From assembly GCF_036237275.1 (NCBI RefSeq), contig NZ_CP108352.1, positions 1,054,001 through 1,118,000 on the forward strand: a stretch of DNA of 64,000 nt, in the 5' to 3' direction. Each line of letters opens with the position of its first letter. The first letter of the stretch is position 1. Origin of the DNA: Streptomyces sp. NBC_01353 (GTDB taxonomy: Bacteria > Actinomycetota > Actinomycetes > Streptomycetales > Streptomycetaceae). The notes beneath the pieces were generated by a model that saw nothing but the letters and a program-made list of their open reading frames with translations, searched no databases and was not told the DNA's origin. Shown piece after piece: positions 25,587 through 33,801 of this stretch. The position numbers and the translations under genes are program-made.

Positions 25587-28210
25587 GTCCCCTCCCCTGT
25601 GCCGGCTCTGGCGACCTCGTCCCGCAGCCCGGCGATGAGGTCCCCCGAGGCGTCCAGGCACCGTCCGCCGCTCGCGGCGGCGATCCGCTCGTCGGGGCGG
25701 CCCTTGGCGCAGCCGCCGACGTCCAGGGACGCCATGACGACCGGGACCCCGGCCTGTCGCAGAGTCGTGAGCAGTCCCTCCAGCCGGTCGCCGGAGGTGA
25801 GATGGGTGTTGTCCTCGTCGTCCGTGACGAAGACGATCAGTCGGGGCCGGCTTTCGTCCCCTTCGTCCTCTGCCTTCATGGCGGTCACCGCGTCGCTCAA
25901 CGCCCGGTACGGATCGGCCTCGTTGTCCTCGATCCGGGCACTGCCGACGGTCCTCTTCGCCTCGTCGCGGTTCTTGTGCGTGCCGAGGGTCAGGAGGGGG
26001 GTGTACGGGCGGGCGGCTCCGGGCTTCGACGACACCGTCCACAGGCCGTACTCGTCCTGGCCGCCCAGTCCGCCGAGGGACTGCTGGATGATCCCCGGGC
26101 CGCCGCCGGGTCCGTCCCACGCGCCTCTCATCGAACCGGAGTTGTCGAGCAGGAACAGCACCCGGCCGGGGCCGTTGGCCTTGCGGTACCCCTCCAGGGC
26201 GGCGTTCATCGTCGTGGCGTCGCCCGCGTCCGGAAGCCGCCCGGGGTCGGCGAGCGCGCCGGCGGCGGGTGGCGAGGCGGCCGGGGAGGCCGGGGGCTGC
26301 GCGTCGCCCGGCCCGGCGCGGTAGCCGTCGGCCGTGAACTCCGCCACTCCGTCCGGGCCGGTCAGCCAGACCCTGAAGCGCTCGGAGGCATCGTCCCGGG
26401 CCGCCTTGTCCTGGTCGCCGCCGTCCCAGTGGACCCGCACGAAGGGCAGGGTGAGCCGGGGCACGTCGGCCGGGTACTCCGCCACGCGGGGAGTCCGGGT
26501 CTGGCGCCCACAGCCCACCCCCGTCCTCAGCAGGTGCTCCGGCACGAGCGCGGCGGTCTTCGTGTCGACGGCCGCCACCTTGGGCAGGTCGCACAGCAGC
26601 GCGCGGCCGTCGGGCAGCGGCCGTCCCGGCGCCAGGCCCCGTTCCACCCCGGCCGCGGCGCCGGGACGGTTCCCGTACAGGCCCACGGTGGCGAGGAGTC
26701 CGGAGTCGGTGTGTTCCGGGTCGCTCCGCGCCACGACGGCGCCGGCGGCGCGCTGGGTCAGTGCCTCGACGAACTGGGCGAGCGGGCGGCCGAACCGGTC
26801 CTTCTCCGATCCCTCGGCCAGCTGCGCGGGGACGGCCAGCACCATCGGCGAGTGGACGAACGGCTTGTGCGCCGTGAGCTCCACCGACGATCCGCCGCCG
26901 CCGTAGGAGCGGGCACGGTCGACGGCTGCGGCCGAGCCGGGAATCCAGATGTCCGGCTGGGGGCCGACGTCCCGCTGGGGGTTGGTCTCGGCGTCTGGGT
27001 CCTGCCAGAAGCGGGAGGAGTCCCGGAAGGCGGCGACGGCGTCGGTGGCCTTGGCGCCGTAGACGGTGATGCCGCTGCGCCGGCAGTCGCCCTCCCGGTT
27101 GGCGGGCGACTCCAGATAGGTGTTGACCGCCTTGCGTACGGTCGGCTCGGAGTCCGGGTCGGTGAGCAGTCTGAGTTCCAGGGGAGACGTGCACGGGTTC
27201 GTCGGCAGTGCGCGGTAGACGGCGAACCCCACCACGACGGCCAGGGACAGGGCCAGGGCCGCCCAGGCCAGGACGGGGACACGGCGCCATCGCCCGCCGC
27301 GCCGGGGCGGGACGGGCGGAGGGGGCGGCGGAGGCGGAGGGGGCTGCGGAGGCTCGACGTCGGCGGCGGCGAGGACGACGTCGGCGGCGGCGGCGAGGAC
27401 GACGTCGGCGGCGGCGGCGAGGACGACGTCGGCGGCGGCGGCGGCGGCGAGGACGACGTCGGCGCCGTCGGCCGGGCAGCTCTGCGGCACCCACGGAGTC
27501 GGCTTCTTGCGCAGGGTGGTGTGGTTCCTGGACATGTACGTCCTGAGCGCGTCGGCGAGCGCGCTGAAGCTCACCTCGCCACCAGCGCCGTCGACGCCCT
27601 TCTCGAGCATGCGCACCAGCTGGGCGGTGAACGGTGTGGGGGTGCCCGACTCCCCCGCGTCGATCCTGTCGTTCGCCTGCACGCAGGCGAGCAGCGAGAT
27701 GCGCTCGCGGTGGTCTGCGGGCAGCCGGTTCCAGGCCGCCGAGGCGTTGCCGGCATAGCAGCAGTCGAGAACGACCACCACCTGCTCGGCCCGGGCCTGG
27801 CACAGCGCCGGGAGCACCTCGCTCCAGCGGACGGCCTGCAGGAACGCCGGTGGATCTCCCGGCACGATCGTCGTACGGGGCATGGCGAGCCACAGTTCGT
27901 CCGGCTCGTTGTAGCTGGACACCAGACCGTGTCCGGCGAAGTACAGCAGGAGCAGCCCGTCCGCCCGGTCCCGGGCGCGCATGAGGTCCCGGAAGAACAG
28001 GTCGGAACCCGCCGGGCTGCTGGTGGTGATGTCCTCCTCGCGGAACACCCCACCCGATCGCAGCGCCCGTTCCAACTCCGTGCTGTTGTGCCGGACGGCC
28101 GCGATGTCGCCCAGCACGCCGGACGGATCCGGTGGCAGATCGGAGGTGTATTCGGGCACCGTGACGAGCAGGGCGTGGTTCACCCTTCCGCGCGGGTCGA
28201 AGCGCGCCAC
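25583..28210 (-). CDS. Transmembrane caspase with extracellular solute-binding and vWA domains
   Basis: 875 residues with a striking order. Residues 1-245: peptidase C14 caspase-like domain with YFAGHG (His94) and DCCYAG (Cys151). Residues 250-285: alanine-rich DVVLAAA repeats. Residues 287-302: a Pro tract. Residues about 311-333: a single membrane helix (VPVLAWAALALSLAVVVGFAVY). After it: a solute-binding-like region (LELRLLTDPDSEPTVRKAV, PDIWIPGSAAAVDRA, FVHSPMVLAVPAQLA) and residues about 665-870 a vWA domain with MIDAS D689-x-S691-x-S693. The caspase would be in the cytoplasm and the SBP/vWA outside. Start M is directly after EACC1 (4 bases). Caspases with EACC1 partners occur in proposed actinobacterial conflict systems; function here is inference. 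Confidence 0.88.
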   Translation of the reverse strand: MARFDPRGRVNHALLVTVPEYTSDLPPDPSGVLGDIAAVRHNSTELERALRSGGVFREEDITTSSPAGSDLFFRDLMRARDRADGLLLLYFAGHGLVSSYNEPDELWLAMPRTTIVPGDPPAFLQAVRWSEVLPALCQARAEQVVVVLDCCYAGNASAAWNRLPADHRERISLLACVQANDRIDAGESGTPTPFTAQLVRMLEKGVDGAGGEVSFSALADALRTYMSRNHTTLRKKPTPWVPQSCPADGADVVLAAAAAADVVLAAAADVVLAAAADVVLAAADVEPPQPPPPPPPPPPVPPRRGGRWRRVPVLAWAALALSLAVVVGFAVYRALPTNPCTSPLELRLLTDPDSEPTVRKAVNTYLESPANREGDCRRSGITVYGAKATDAVAAFRDSSRFWQDPDAETNPQRDVGPQPDIWIPGSAAAVDRARSYGGGGSSVELTAHKPFVHSPMVLAVPAQLAEGSEKDRFGRPLAQFVEALTQRAAGAVVARSDPEHTDSGLLATVGLYGNRPGAAAGVERGLAPGRPLPDGRALLCDLPKVAAVDTKTAALVPEHLLRTGVGCGRQTRTPRVAEYPADVPRLTLPFVRVHWDGGDQDKAARDDASERFRVWLTGPDGVAEFTADGYRAGPGDAQPPASPAASPPAAGALADPGRLPDAGDATTMNAALEGYRKANGPGRVLFLLDNSGSMRGAWDGPGGGPGIIQQSLGGLGGQDEYGLWTVSSKPGAARPYTPLLTLGTHKNRDEAKRTVGSARIEDNEADPYRALSDAVTAMKAEDEGDESRPRLIVFVTDDEDNTHLTSGDRLEGLLTTLRQAGVPVVMASLDVGGCAKGRPDERIAAASGGRCLDASGDLIAGLRDEVARAGTGEGT
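27356..27460. repeat. In-frame GGC-rich tandem repeat coding for the DVVLAAA linker
   Basis: About four units of GACGACGTCGGCGG(CGG)n..GAG, of 18, 24, 24 and 30 bases; the lengths differ by multiples of 3 in the GGC run, so the frame is kept. On the minus strand it encodes the ADVVLAAA repeats of the caspase linker. Slippage in the GGC run would change the linker length. Confidence 0.85.
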
Positions 28211-28214
28211 CGGG

Positions 28215-28574
28215 CTACCTCGGATCGCCGTCCGAGGTGACGTCGAAGTCGGGGGGATCGTCCTCTCCGACCGACCGACGGTTCTCCTGCCACTCCCGCA
28301 CCGCGGACTTCGCCTGCTCCAGGAGTTCGACGAGGACGACTCCGGTCACCCCTTGCAGAACGACGAGGACGATCTCGGTCCCGAGACCCATCGGGGTGCC
28401 GTGCTCGTCCGGTGTGGCCCGCTGCTCGACCCGTAACTCCCCCTTCTCGAGCTTCTCCTTCACGATCCGCTCGCGTGTGAGCCAGGTCAGCAGGGCGTCG
28501 ACATCACTGCGTGATGTCTCCTGGACCGGCCTGATGCGGATCTCGTGCCTTGTCACACCCTCCCCTGGCGTCAT
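28215..28574 (-). CDS. EACC1-like effector-associated small protein
   Basis: 119 residues. RHEIRIRPVQ and DVDALLTWLTRERIVKEKLEKGELRVEQR form an N-terminal region, then GTPMGLGTEIVLVVLQGVTGVVLVELLEQAKSAVREWQENR, a hydrophobic Gly-rich helix and amphipathic tail like the effector-associated constant component EACC1, which pairs with caspase or TPR effectors in actinobacteria. It is encoded 4 bases upstream of the caspase gene, fitting an operon and a direct interaction. A GTG six codons into the ORF is the alternative start; both have poor ribosome sites. The call is from memory of the motif. Confidence 0.65.
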   Translation of the reverse strand: MTPGEGVTRHEIRIRPVQETSRSDVDALLTWLTRERIVKEKLEKGELRVEQRATPDEHGTPMGLGTEIVLVVLQGVTGVVLVELLEQAKSAVREWQENRRSVGEDDPPDFDVTSDGDPR

Positions 28575-28635
28575 AACTCACCATCATGGCACGGCAGTTG
28601 CCCTCAGCACGATCCACTTGCAAAGGAATTCGAGG

Positions 28636-29295
28636 TCAGGCCGCCACACAGTCGGACCACTCGACCGTGCGTTCGCACCAGCGGTCGAGCAGGACGCGGT
28701 CGTGTCCGACGGCGAGCAGGCCGGCGCCCGATTCCGCGCGGTAGGACTCCACCGCGGCGACGAGGGCGGCCGTGGTCGAGGCGTCGAGCATGGCCGTCAT
28801 CTCGTCGCAGACCAGCCAGCGCGGGCGGAGCACCAGCGCCCGTGCCAGGCAGGCGCGTTGGAGCTGGCCGTCGCTGACCTCGTGCGGGCGGCGCGCCAGG
28901 AGGTCGTCGGTGAGGCCGACGGTGGGCGCGAGTGCGGCGAGCCGTTCGGGGACCTCCGCGCGGCGGCCGCCGGCCCGCAGGGGTTCGGCGATCAGATCGC
29001 GCAGCCGCAGCCGCGGGTCGGCGGACATCCGGGGCTGCTGGAACACCACTCCGACGGAGGTCCGCAGGGCGCGCGGGGCACGGTGTCGCCAGCCCCGCGC
29101 CTCCTGCCCGTCGACCGTGACGCGGCCGGCCTCCGGCCGGTGGAGCAGGGCGGCGACCCGGGCGAGCGTGGACTTGCCGCACCCGCTGGGTCCGAGCAGG
29201 CCGACCGACTCGCCGGGTTGGAGCGTCAGCGAGGCGCCGCGGAAGACCGGCGTCCGGCGGTCGTAGCCGGCGGTGATGGCGTCGAGTTCAAGCAC
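28636..29295 (-). CDS. nikE: Nickel/oligopeptide-type ABC importer ATPase 2
   Basis: 219 residues, GTG start with GGAGG upstream. Walker A is GPSGCGKSTL, signature is the degenerate VSDGQLQRACLARAL, and Walker B is RWLVCDEMTA. It is short for the family: it ends soon after the H-loop region and lacks the C-terminal oligopeptide-ABC extension. Its start overlaps the preceding ATPase by 8 bases. It is the last of five ABC genes on the minus strand. The operon's own Nur-like operator argues for nickel rather than peptides. Confidence 0.78.
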   Translation of the reverse strand: MLELDAITAGYDRRTPVFRGASLTLQPGESVGLLGPSGCGKSTLARVAALLHRPEAGRVTVDGQEARGWRHRAPRALRTSVGVVFQQPRMSADPRLRLRDLIAEPLRAGGRRAEVPERLAALAPTVGLTDDLLARRPHEVSDGQLQRACLARALVLRPRWLVCDEMTAMLDASTTAALVAAVESYRAESGAGLLAVGHDRVLLDRWCERTVEWSDCVAA

Positions 29296-30280
29296 GGGGG
29301 CCCTCCGGGTGGTGGCAGGCCACTCCGGCGAGCGGCGACGGCAGCGTGCCGCAGACCTCCGTCGCCCGCGGGCACCGCGGGGCGAACGCGCAGCCGGGCG
29401 GCAGGGCGGTCAGCTCGGGCGGCATACCGGGGATGGGGGTGAACGCACGGTCGGGCAGGGCGTTCAGCAGGCCGCGGGCGTACGGGTGGCGCGGGCCCGG
29501 CTCGCCGAAGAAGCGGTGGGCGGCCGTCGTCTCGACGATCCGGCCGGCGTACATCACCGCCACCCGGTCGGCGATGCGTTCCGCCGCGGCCAGGTCGTGG
29601 GTGATCAGCAGCAGCGCCCGGCCATCGTCGGCGTGGCGGCGCAGTTCGTCGACGGTCCGCTCGACCAGGTCGCGATCGAGGCCGGTGGTCGGCTCGTCCG
29701 CGAACAGGAGCGGGGCGTCGCCGATGAGCGCGAGGGCGGTCGCCGCGCGCTGGGCGAGTCCGCCGGAGAGTTCGTGCGGGTATCGGTCGAGGTGCCCGGC
29801 GGGGAAGGCGGCCCGTTCGGCGGCGGCCTCGGCAGCGGCACGCCGCTCCCGGCGCGGAGCGCCGGTCAGTTCGCGGACGGTCTCCTCGAGCTGGGCGCGC
29901 ACGGTCCGCACGGGCGTGAGATGGGCGGCCGGGCTCTGCGGTACGAGGCCGACGCGCCGTCCTCGTACCGTACGGGCCAGTGTCCGCTCGTCGGCGGCCA
30001 GCAGGTCGACGCCGTCGAGGAGCGCCGTGCCGGACGCCTCGGCGTTGCCGGGCAGGAGTCCGAGGAGCGCGGAGGCGAGGACGGACTTGCCGCAGCCGCT
30101 CTCGCCGACGAGGGCCAGGCACTCCCCCGCCGCCAGGTCGAAGTCCGCGTCGGTGACGGCGGCGACATGCCGTCCGCCGCGCATCCGGAAGCGGACGGAG
30201 AGCCCGCGCACGCTGAGGACGGCCTCGCCGGCGCGCTCGGCGGTGACGGCCTCCAGGGCTCGTACGAGGCGCGGGTTCAC
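29288..30280 (-). CDS. nikD: Nickel/oligopeptide-type ABC importer ATPase 1
   Basis: 330 residues. Walker A VGESGCGKSVLAS, Q-loop LVPQSPAAHL, signature ELSGGLAQRAATAL (SGGLAQ instead of SGGQRQ), Walker B PLLFADEPTTGLD and H-loop LITHD. The C-terminal extension has the Cys motif PGCAFAPRCPRATEVC typical of oligopeptide/nickel ATPases. GTG start overlapping the permease stop (GTGA). Works with NikE in energising uptake. Confidence 0.83.
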   Translation of the reverse strand: MNPRLVRALEAVTAERAGEAVLSVRGLSVRFRMRGGRHVAAVTDADFDLAAGECLALVGESGCGKSVLASALLGLLPGNAEASGTALLDGVDLLAADERTLARTVRGRRVGLVPQSPAAHLTPVRTVRAQLEETVRELTGAPRRERRAAAEAAAERAAFPAGHLDRYPHELSGGLAQRAATALALIGDAPLLFADEPTTGLDRDLVERTVDELRRHADDGRALLLITHDLAAAERIADRVAVMYAGRIVETTAAHRFFGEPGPRHPYARGLLNALPDRAFTPIPGMPPELTALPPGCAFAPRCPRATEVCGTLPSPLAGVACHHPEGPRA

Positions 30281-31113
30281 AGCATCAGCTCCGATCGGCG
30301 GCGCGGGCTGAGCCGGTCGCGCCACACTCCCGCGAGGCCGGCGATCGCGAGTGTCGGCACGATGAGCAGCAGGCCGGGGAAGAGCGTCGGCCACCAGTCC
30401 CCGGCCAGCAGCGAGGAGCGTGCGGACTGCACGAGGTTGCCGAGGCTGGCCTGGTGGCTGGGGAGGCCGAGGCCGAGGAAGGAGAGCGCGGACTCGTGCC
30501 ACATGGCGTGCGGCATCATCAGGACGGCGGCGAGCCCGGCCTGCGGCAGTACGGCGGGCAGCAGATGGCGCGCGGTCACGCGCCACCGTGAGGCGCCGCC
30601 GGAGATCGCCGCGTCGATGTAGGGGCGCGAGCGGAGCGAGAGCACCTCGGAGCGGACGATCCGGGCGGTCGAGAGCCAGTGCGTGAGGGCGACGGACACG
30701 ATGACCGGCCACACGCCCGGCCGGAACATGGCCACGATGAAGATGCCGAGCAGCAGGTGCGGTACGGAGGAGAAGGCGTCGACGATCCGCATCACGACCC
30801 GGTCGGTCCATCCGCCGAGGGAGGCGGCCGCCGCGCCGACGGCGGTGCCGATGACGGTGGCGACGAGCGCGGCGACCAGGCCGACGAGGAGCGAGATCCG
30901 CAGCCCGTAGACGCAGCGCAGCAGCAGGTCGCGGCCGACGTCGTCGGTCCCGAAGGGGTGCTCCCAGGACGGCGGGAGGAGCTTCAGGGACAGGTCGACG
31001 GCCTGTTCGTCGAGTGGGACGAGCGGCGGTACGAGGAGCACGGCGAGCGCGACCGCGCCGACGATCACCGCGGAGGTCCACATCCGTACGCGGCGGGCCA
31101 GATGGTCAGCCAT
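30277..31113 (-). CDS. nikC: Nickel/oligopeptide-type ABC importer permease 2
   Basis: 278 residues, DppC/NikC type. Five to six hydrophobic segments, with the N-terminal domain lead-in HPFGTDDVGRDLLLRCVYGLRIS and the cytoplasmic loop YIDAAISGGASRWRVTARHLLPAVLPQ (EAA motif region). Start overlaps the end of the upstream permease by 8 bases. Forms the membrane channel with NikB. Nickel as substrate is inferred from the Nur-like box upstream of nikA. Confidence 0.83.
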   Translation of the reverse strand: MADHLARRVRMWTSAVIVGAVALAVLLVPPLVPLDEQAVDLSLKLLPPSWEHPFGTDDVGRDLLLRCVYGLRISLLVGLVAALVATVIGTAVGAAAASLGGWTDRVVMRIVDAFSSVPHLLLGIFIVAMFRPGVWPVIVSVALTHWLSTARIVRSEVLSLRSRPYIDAAISGGASRWRVTARHLLPAVLPQAGLAAVLMMPHAMWHESALSFLGLGLPSHQASLGNLVQSARSSLLAGDWWPTLFPGLLLIVPTLAIAGLAGVWRDRLSPRRRSELML

Positions 31114-32071
31114 CGAAGCCCACCCTCGGGTCGGCGAGCCCGTACAGCAGGTCGGAGAGGAGGTTGCCGAGGAGCACGGCGGCGGTGGCGAGCACGGTGA
31201 GCGCGGCGAGCAGCGGGAAGTCCACGGAGGTGGCGGCCTGGACGGTCGCGGCGGCGATGCCGGGCCAGCTGAAGACGGTCTCCACGAGGAGGGCTCCGGT
31301 GATGAGTTCGGGGACGCGGGAGCCGACCAGGGTGAGCATGGGCAGCATGCCGGAGCGCAGGGCGTGGCCGAGCAGGACGGTCCGCTCCCGCAGGCCACGC
31401 GCGCGTGCCCCGCGTACGGGGTCCTCCTCCAGGGCGTCGCCGACACCCTGCCTGACGTACAGGTAGAACCAGGGCAGTTGGGAGACGCCGAGGACGAGGG
31501 CGGGCAGCACGAGGTGGCTGATCACCTGGTCGGCGGTGACGGTGTCGCTGGCGGTGTCGGTGAGACCGCCGGCCGGCAGGGCACCGAGCCTCAGCGCGAA
31601 GAACCAGATGGCGAGCAGCCCGAGCCAGAAGGCGGGGGCGGCTTCCAGGGTGTACGCGGCGGAGCTGACGGTCCGGTCGAGCAGGCCGCCGCGGCGGCGG
31701 CCGGCGAGGACGCCGAGCGCGGTGCCGAGCAGGATGGCGACGAGGAAGGCGGTGGCGGCGAGGAGCGCGGACCAGCCGATGCGCTCGGCGATGACGTCGG
31801 CGACGGGCCGGCGCATGACGCTGGAGTCGCCGAGGTCGCCGCGCAGGGCGGCGGTGAGCCAGTCCCACCAGCGGGTGACGAGGGGCTGGTCGACGCCGAG
31901 GTTGGCGCGGAGCTGGTCGAGGTTCTCCTGCGAGGCGGTGAGCCCGGCGGTGCCCGCGTATGCCTTGACGGGATCGAAGGGGGAGGCGGCGGCGACGGCG
32001 AAGACCGCGAAGGTGACGGCGAGGAGGACGGGGACGGCGAACAGGGCCCGCCGTCCCGTCATCCGGGCCAT
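31106..32071 (-). CDS. nikB: Nickel/oligopeptide-type ABC importer permease 1
   Basis: 321 residues, DppB/NikB type: N-terminal helix (RRALFAVPVLLAVTFAVFAVAA), then LRANLGVDQPLVTRWWDWLTAALRGDLGDS, and the later loop DPVRGARARGLRERTVLLGHALRSGMLPMLTLVG. Six hydrophobic segments. Follows nikA by 23 bases. The channel half partner of NikC. Confidence 0.83.
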   Translation of the reverse strand: MARMTGRRALFAVPVLLAVTFAVFAVAAASPFDPVKAYAGTAGLTASQENLDQLRANLGVDQPLVTRWWDWLTAALRGDLGDSSVMRRPVADVIAERIGWSALLAATAFLVAILLGTALGVLAGRRRGGLLDRTVSSAAYTLEAAPAFWLGLLAIWFFALRLGALPAGGLTDTASDTVTADQVISHLVLPALVLGVSQLPWFYLYVRQGVGDALEEDPVRGARARGLRERTVLLGHALRSGMLPMLTLVGSRVPELITGALLVETVFSWPGIAAATVQAATSVDFPLLAALTVLATAAVLLGNLLSDLLYGLADPRVGFDG

Positions 32072-32094
32072 GGCCCCCCAGGGGAGGCGCCGGC

Positions 32095-33702
32095 TCACTT
32101 CTTCGCGTCCTTGGGCGTCCACGCCTCGACGTTCCACCAGGGGCCGGAGGCCAGGCCGTGGTCGTGCGGCTCGATCTGGGTGGAGAGTCCGTCCCAGCTG
32201 TCGTTCACCACATAGAGGTGGTCGATGTGGGTGAGGAAGGTGTAGCCGGGGTTCTTCACGAGCTCGCGCTGGACGGTGGAGTAGGCGGCGTGCCGCTTGA
32301 CGGCGTCGTTCGTCCGACGGCCGTCCTCCAGGGCCTTGTCGACGGCCTTGTTGTCGTACCAGGCCATGTTGTTGAAGCCGTCGCCGCCGAGAGTGGACTT
32401 CAGGAGCAGGTACTGGTCGAAGTCGGGGTCGCCGGGCGAGCCGCCGCCGGCGAGGACCGCGTCGGTCTTCATCCGGGGCTCGATGACCTCCCAGGTGCCG
32501 CCCTGAGTCTTGATCTCGATGCCGGCCTTCTTGGCGTCCGAGGCATAGGCGAGGGCGTGGTCCTGGCGGAGCTTGTCGCCGGAGAGGTACCAGAGCGGGA
32601 ACGTGGCCCGTACGCCGTTCTTCACGCGGATGCCGTCGGGGCCGGGCTTCCAGCCGGCCTCGTCGAGGATCTTCTGGGCGCCGGCGAGGTCGTGGCGGCG
32701 TTCGGTGCCCTTGGCGAACCACTCGCTGTCGGTGGGGACGGGTCCGTAGGCGGGCTTTCCGGCGCCTTCGAGGATCTTGTCGACCATGGCCTGCCGGTCG
32801 ACGGCGGCGTCGAGGGCGCGGCGGACGGCGGTGTCCCCGGTGACCTTGTGGTGGGTCGGGAGGGTGACGGTCCGGTAGTCGTAGGTCTTCGCGGCGTAGG
32901 TCTTCTTCGCCTTGTCGTTCCCGAAGCCCGCGGCGAGGTTGGGCGGCAGGATGGCGGCGTCCAGGTCGCCGGCGCGGAGCCGGGTGGCGCGGACGTCGTC
33001 GTCCTTGATGATCGCCATGGTGAACTTCTTCACCCGGGGCGCGCCGTTCCAGTAGGTCGGGTTGGCCTTGAAGCTGAGCTTCTCGCCCTTGGACCAGTCA
33101 CTGAGGACGTACGGTCCGGTGCCGATCGGCTTCGTGGTGAAGGCGCCGGTGTTGACGTCCTGCTTCGCGGCGACGTGCTCGGGGGCGATGGCGTGGACGG
33201 TGCGCTCGGCGAAGGGCGCGTAGGCGTACTTGAGCCGGAAGACGACGGTGTCGTCACCGACCGACTCGACGCTCTTGAGGGCGTCGAGTTCGGTGCGGGA
33301 GGGGTTGTTCGTCTTCGGGTCGAGGATCGTCCGGTACGTGAAGACGACGTCCTTCGCGGTGAAGGGGACGCCGTCGCTGAAGGTCACGTCGTCGCGGAGG
33401 GTGTACGTGTAGGTGAGGCCGCCGTCGCTGATGTGGGGCAGTTTCAGGGCGAGGGCCGGCTTCAGCGTCATGTCGCCGTCGAAGGCCAGGAGGCCGTCGA
33501 AGATCTTGGAGTTGCCGTCCTTGCCGTAACCGAGGAGGGGGCTGAGGGTCTCGGGCTCGTAGGCGATGCCGACGACCGCGGAATCCTTCGGGCCGCCGGA
33601 GCCCGCGGCGGTCCCGCCCGGGTTCGAACAGGCCGCCGCGGTGAGGGCCAGTGCTCCGGCCAGCGTCGCGGCGGCCGCGCCGCGTATGGATCGGGCGGTC
33701 AT
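32095..33702 (-). CDS. nikA: Nickel/oligopeptide-type solute-binding lipoprotein (SBP family 5)
   Basis: 535 residues. A lipoprotein signal (AAAATLAGALALTAAAC) leads to a Ser/Gly linker and an SBP family 5 domain: VGIAYEPETLSPLLGYG, LPHISDGGLTYTYTLRDDVTFSDGVPF, KDVVFTYRTILDP, GTGPYVLSDWSKGEKLSF, TAVRRALDAAVDRQAM. This family includes NikA and DppA. The chosen ATG follows a GAGGGG stretch; upstream starts are possible. First gene of the operon, with a TTGCGA-N5-TCGCAA box about 34 bases upstream of the start. That box fits the nickel regulator Nur, known to repress nik-type genes in Streptomyces. Confidence 0.83.
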   Translation of the reverse strand: MTARSIRGAAAATLAGALALTAAACSNPGGTAAGSGGPKDSAVVGIAYEPETLSPLLGYGKDGNSKIFDGLLAFDGDMTLKPALALKLPHISDGGLTYTYTLRDDVTFSDGVPFTAKDVVFTYRTILDPKTNNPSRTELDALKSVESVGDDTVVFRLKYAYAPFAERTVHAIAPEHVAAKQDVNTGAFTTKPIGTGPYVLSDWSKGEKLSFKANPTYWNGAPRVKKFTMAIIKDDDVRATRLRAGDLDAAILPPNLAAGFGNDKAKKTYAAKTYDYRTVTLPTHHKVTGDTAVRRALDAAVDRQAMVDKILEGAGKPAYGPVPTDSEWFAKGTERRHDLAGAQKILDEAGWKPGPDGIRVKNGVRATFPLWYLSGDKLRQDHALAYASDAKKAGIEIKTQGGTWEVIEPRMKTDAVLAGGGSPGDPDFDQYLLLKSTLGGDGFNNMAWYDNKAVDKALEDGRRTNDAVKRHAAYSTVQRELVKNPGYTFLTHIDHLYVVNDSWDGLSTQIEPHDHGLASGPWWNVEAWTPKDAKK

Positions 33703-33735
33703 CGTGCCCACACCCCTCTTGAAGATCATCTGTTG

Positions 33736-33752
33736 TTGCGATCGACTCGCAA
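33736..33752. promoter_or_regulatory. Nur-like box upstream of nikA
   Basis: TTGCGA-N5-TCGCAA, a perfect 6+6 inverted repeat with the spacing of the Nur (nickel-responsive Fur family) box tTGCaa-N5-ttGCAA. It lies in the nikA promoter region next to an AT-rich stretch. When nickel is plentiful, Nur should repress the operon. Confidence 0.72.
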
Positions 33753-33801
33753 TTAAACAGTATGTAGAGGGGTGTAGACACAAGGGCCCCTTACTTCCGC
33801 C

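Noticed and set aside
23808-26324. 838-codon forward frame over the SBP lipoprotein and vWA part
   Set aside because: Shadow of GC codon bias, no motifs or ribosome site.
27356-27460. CRISPR-like array in the GGC repeat
   Set aside because: No spacers; the units are direct codon repeats within a protein frame.
25571-28240. 889-codon forward frame over the caspase gene
   Set aside because: Reads as G/V/R-rich shadow; the reverse frame has clear domains, membrane helix and operon overlaps.
28636-33702. Call as dipeptide (Dpp) importer
   Set aside because: Nur-type operator and gene order favour nickel; kept as inference, since the SBP family alone cannot separate them.
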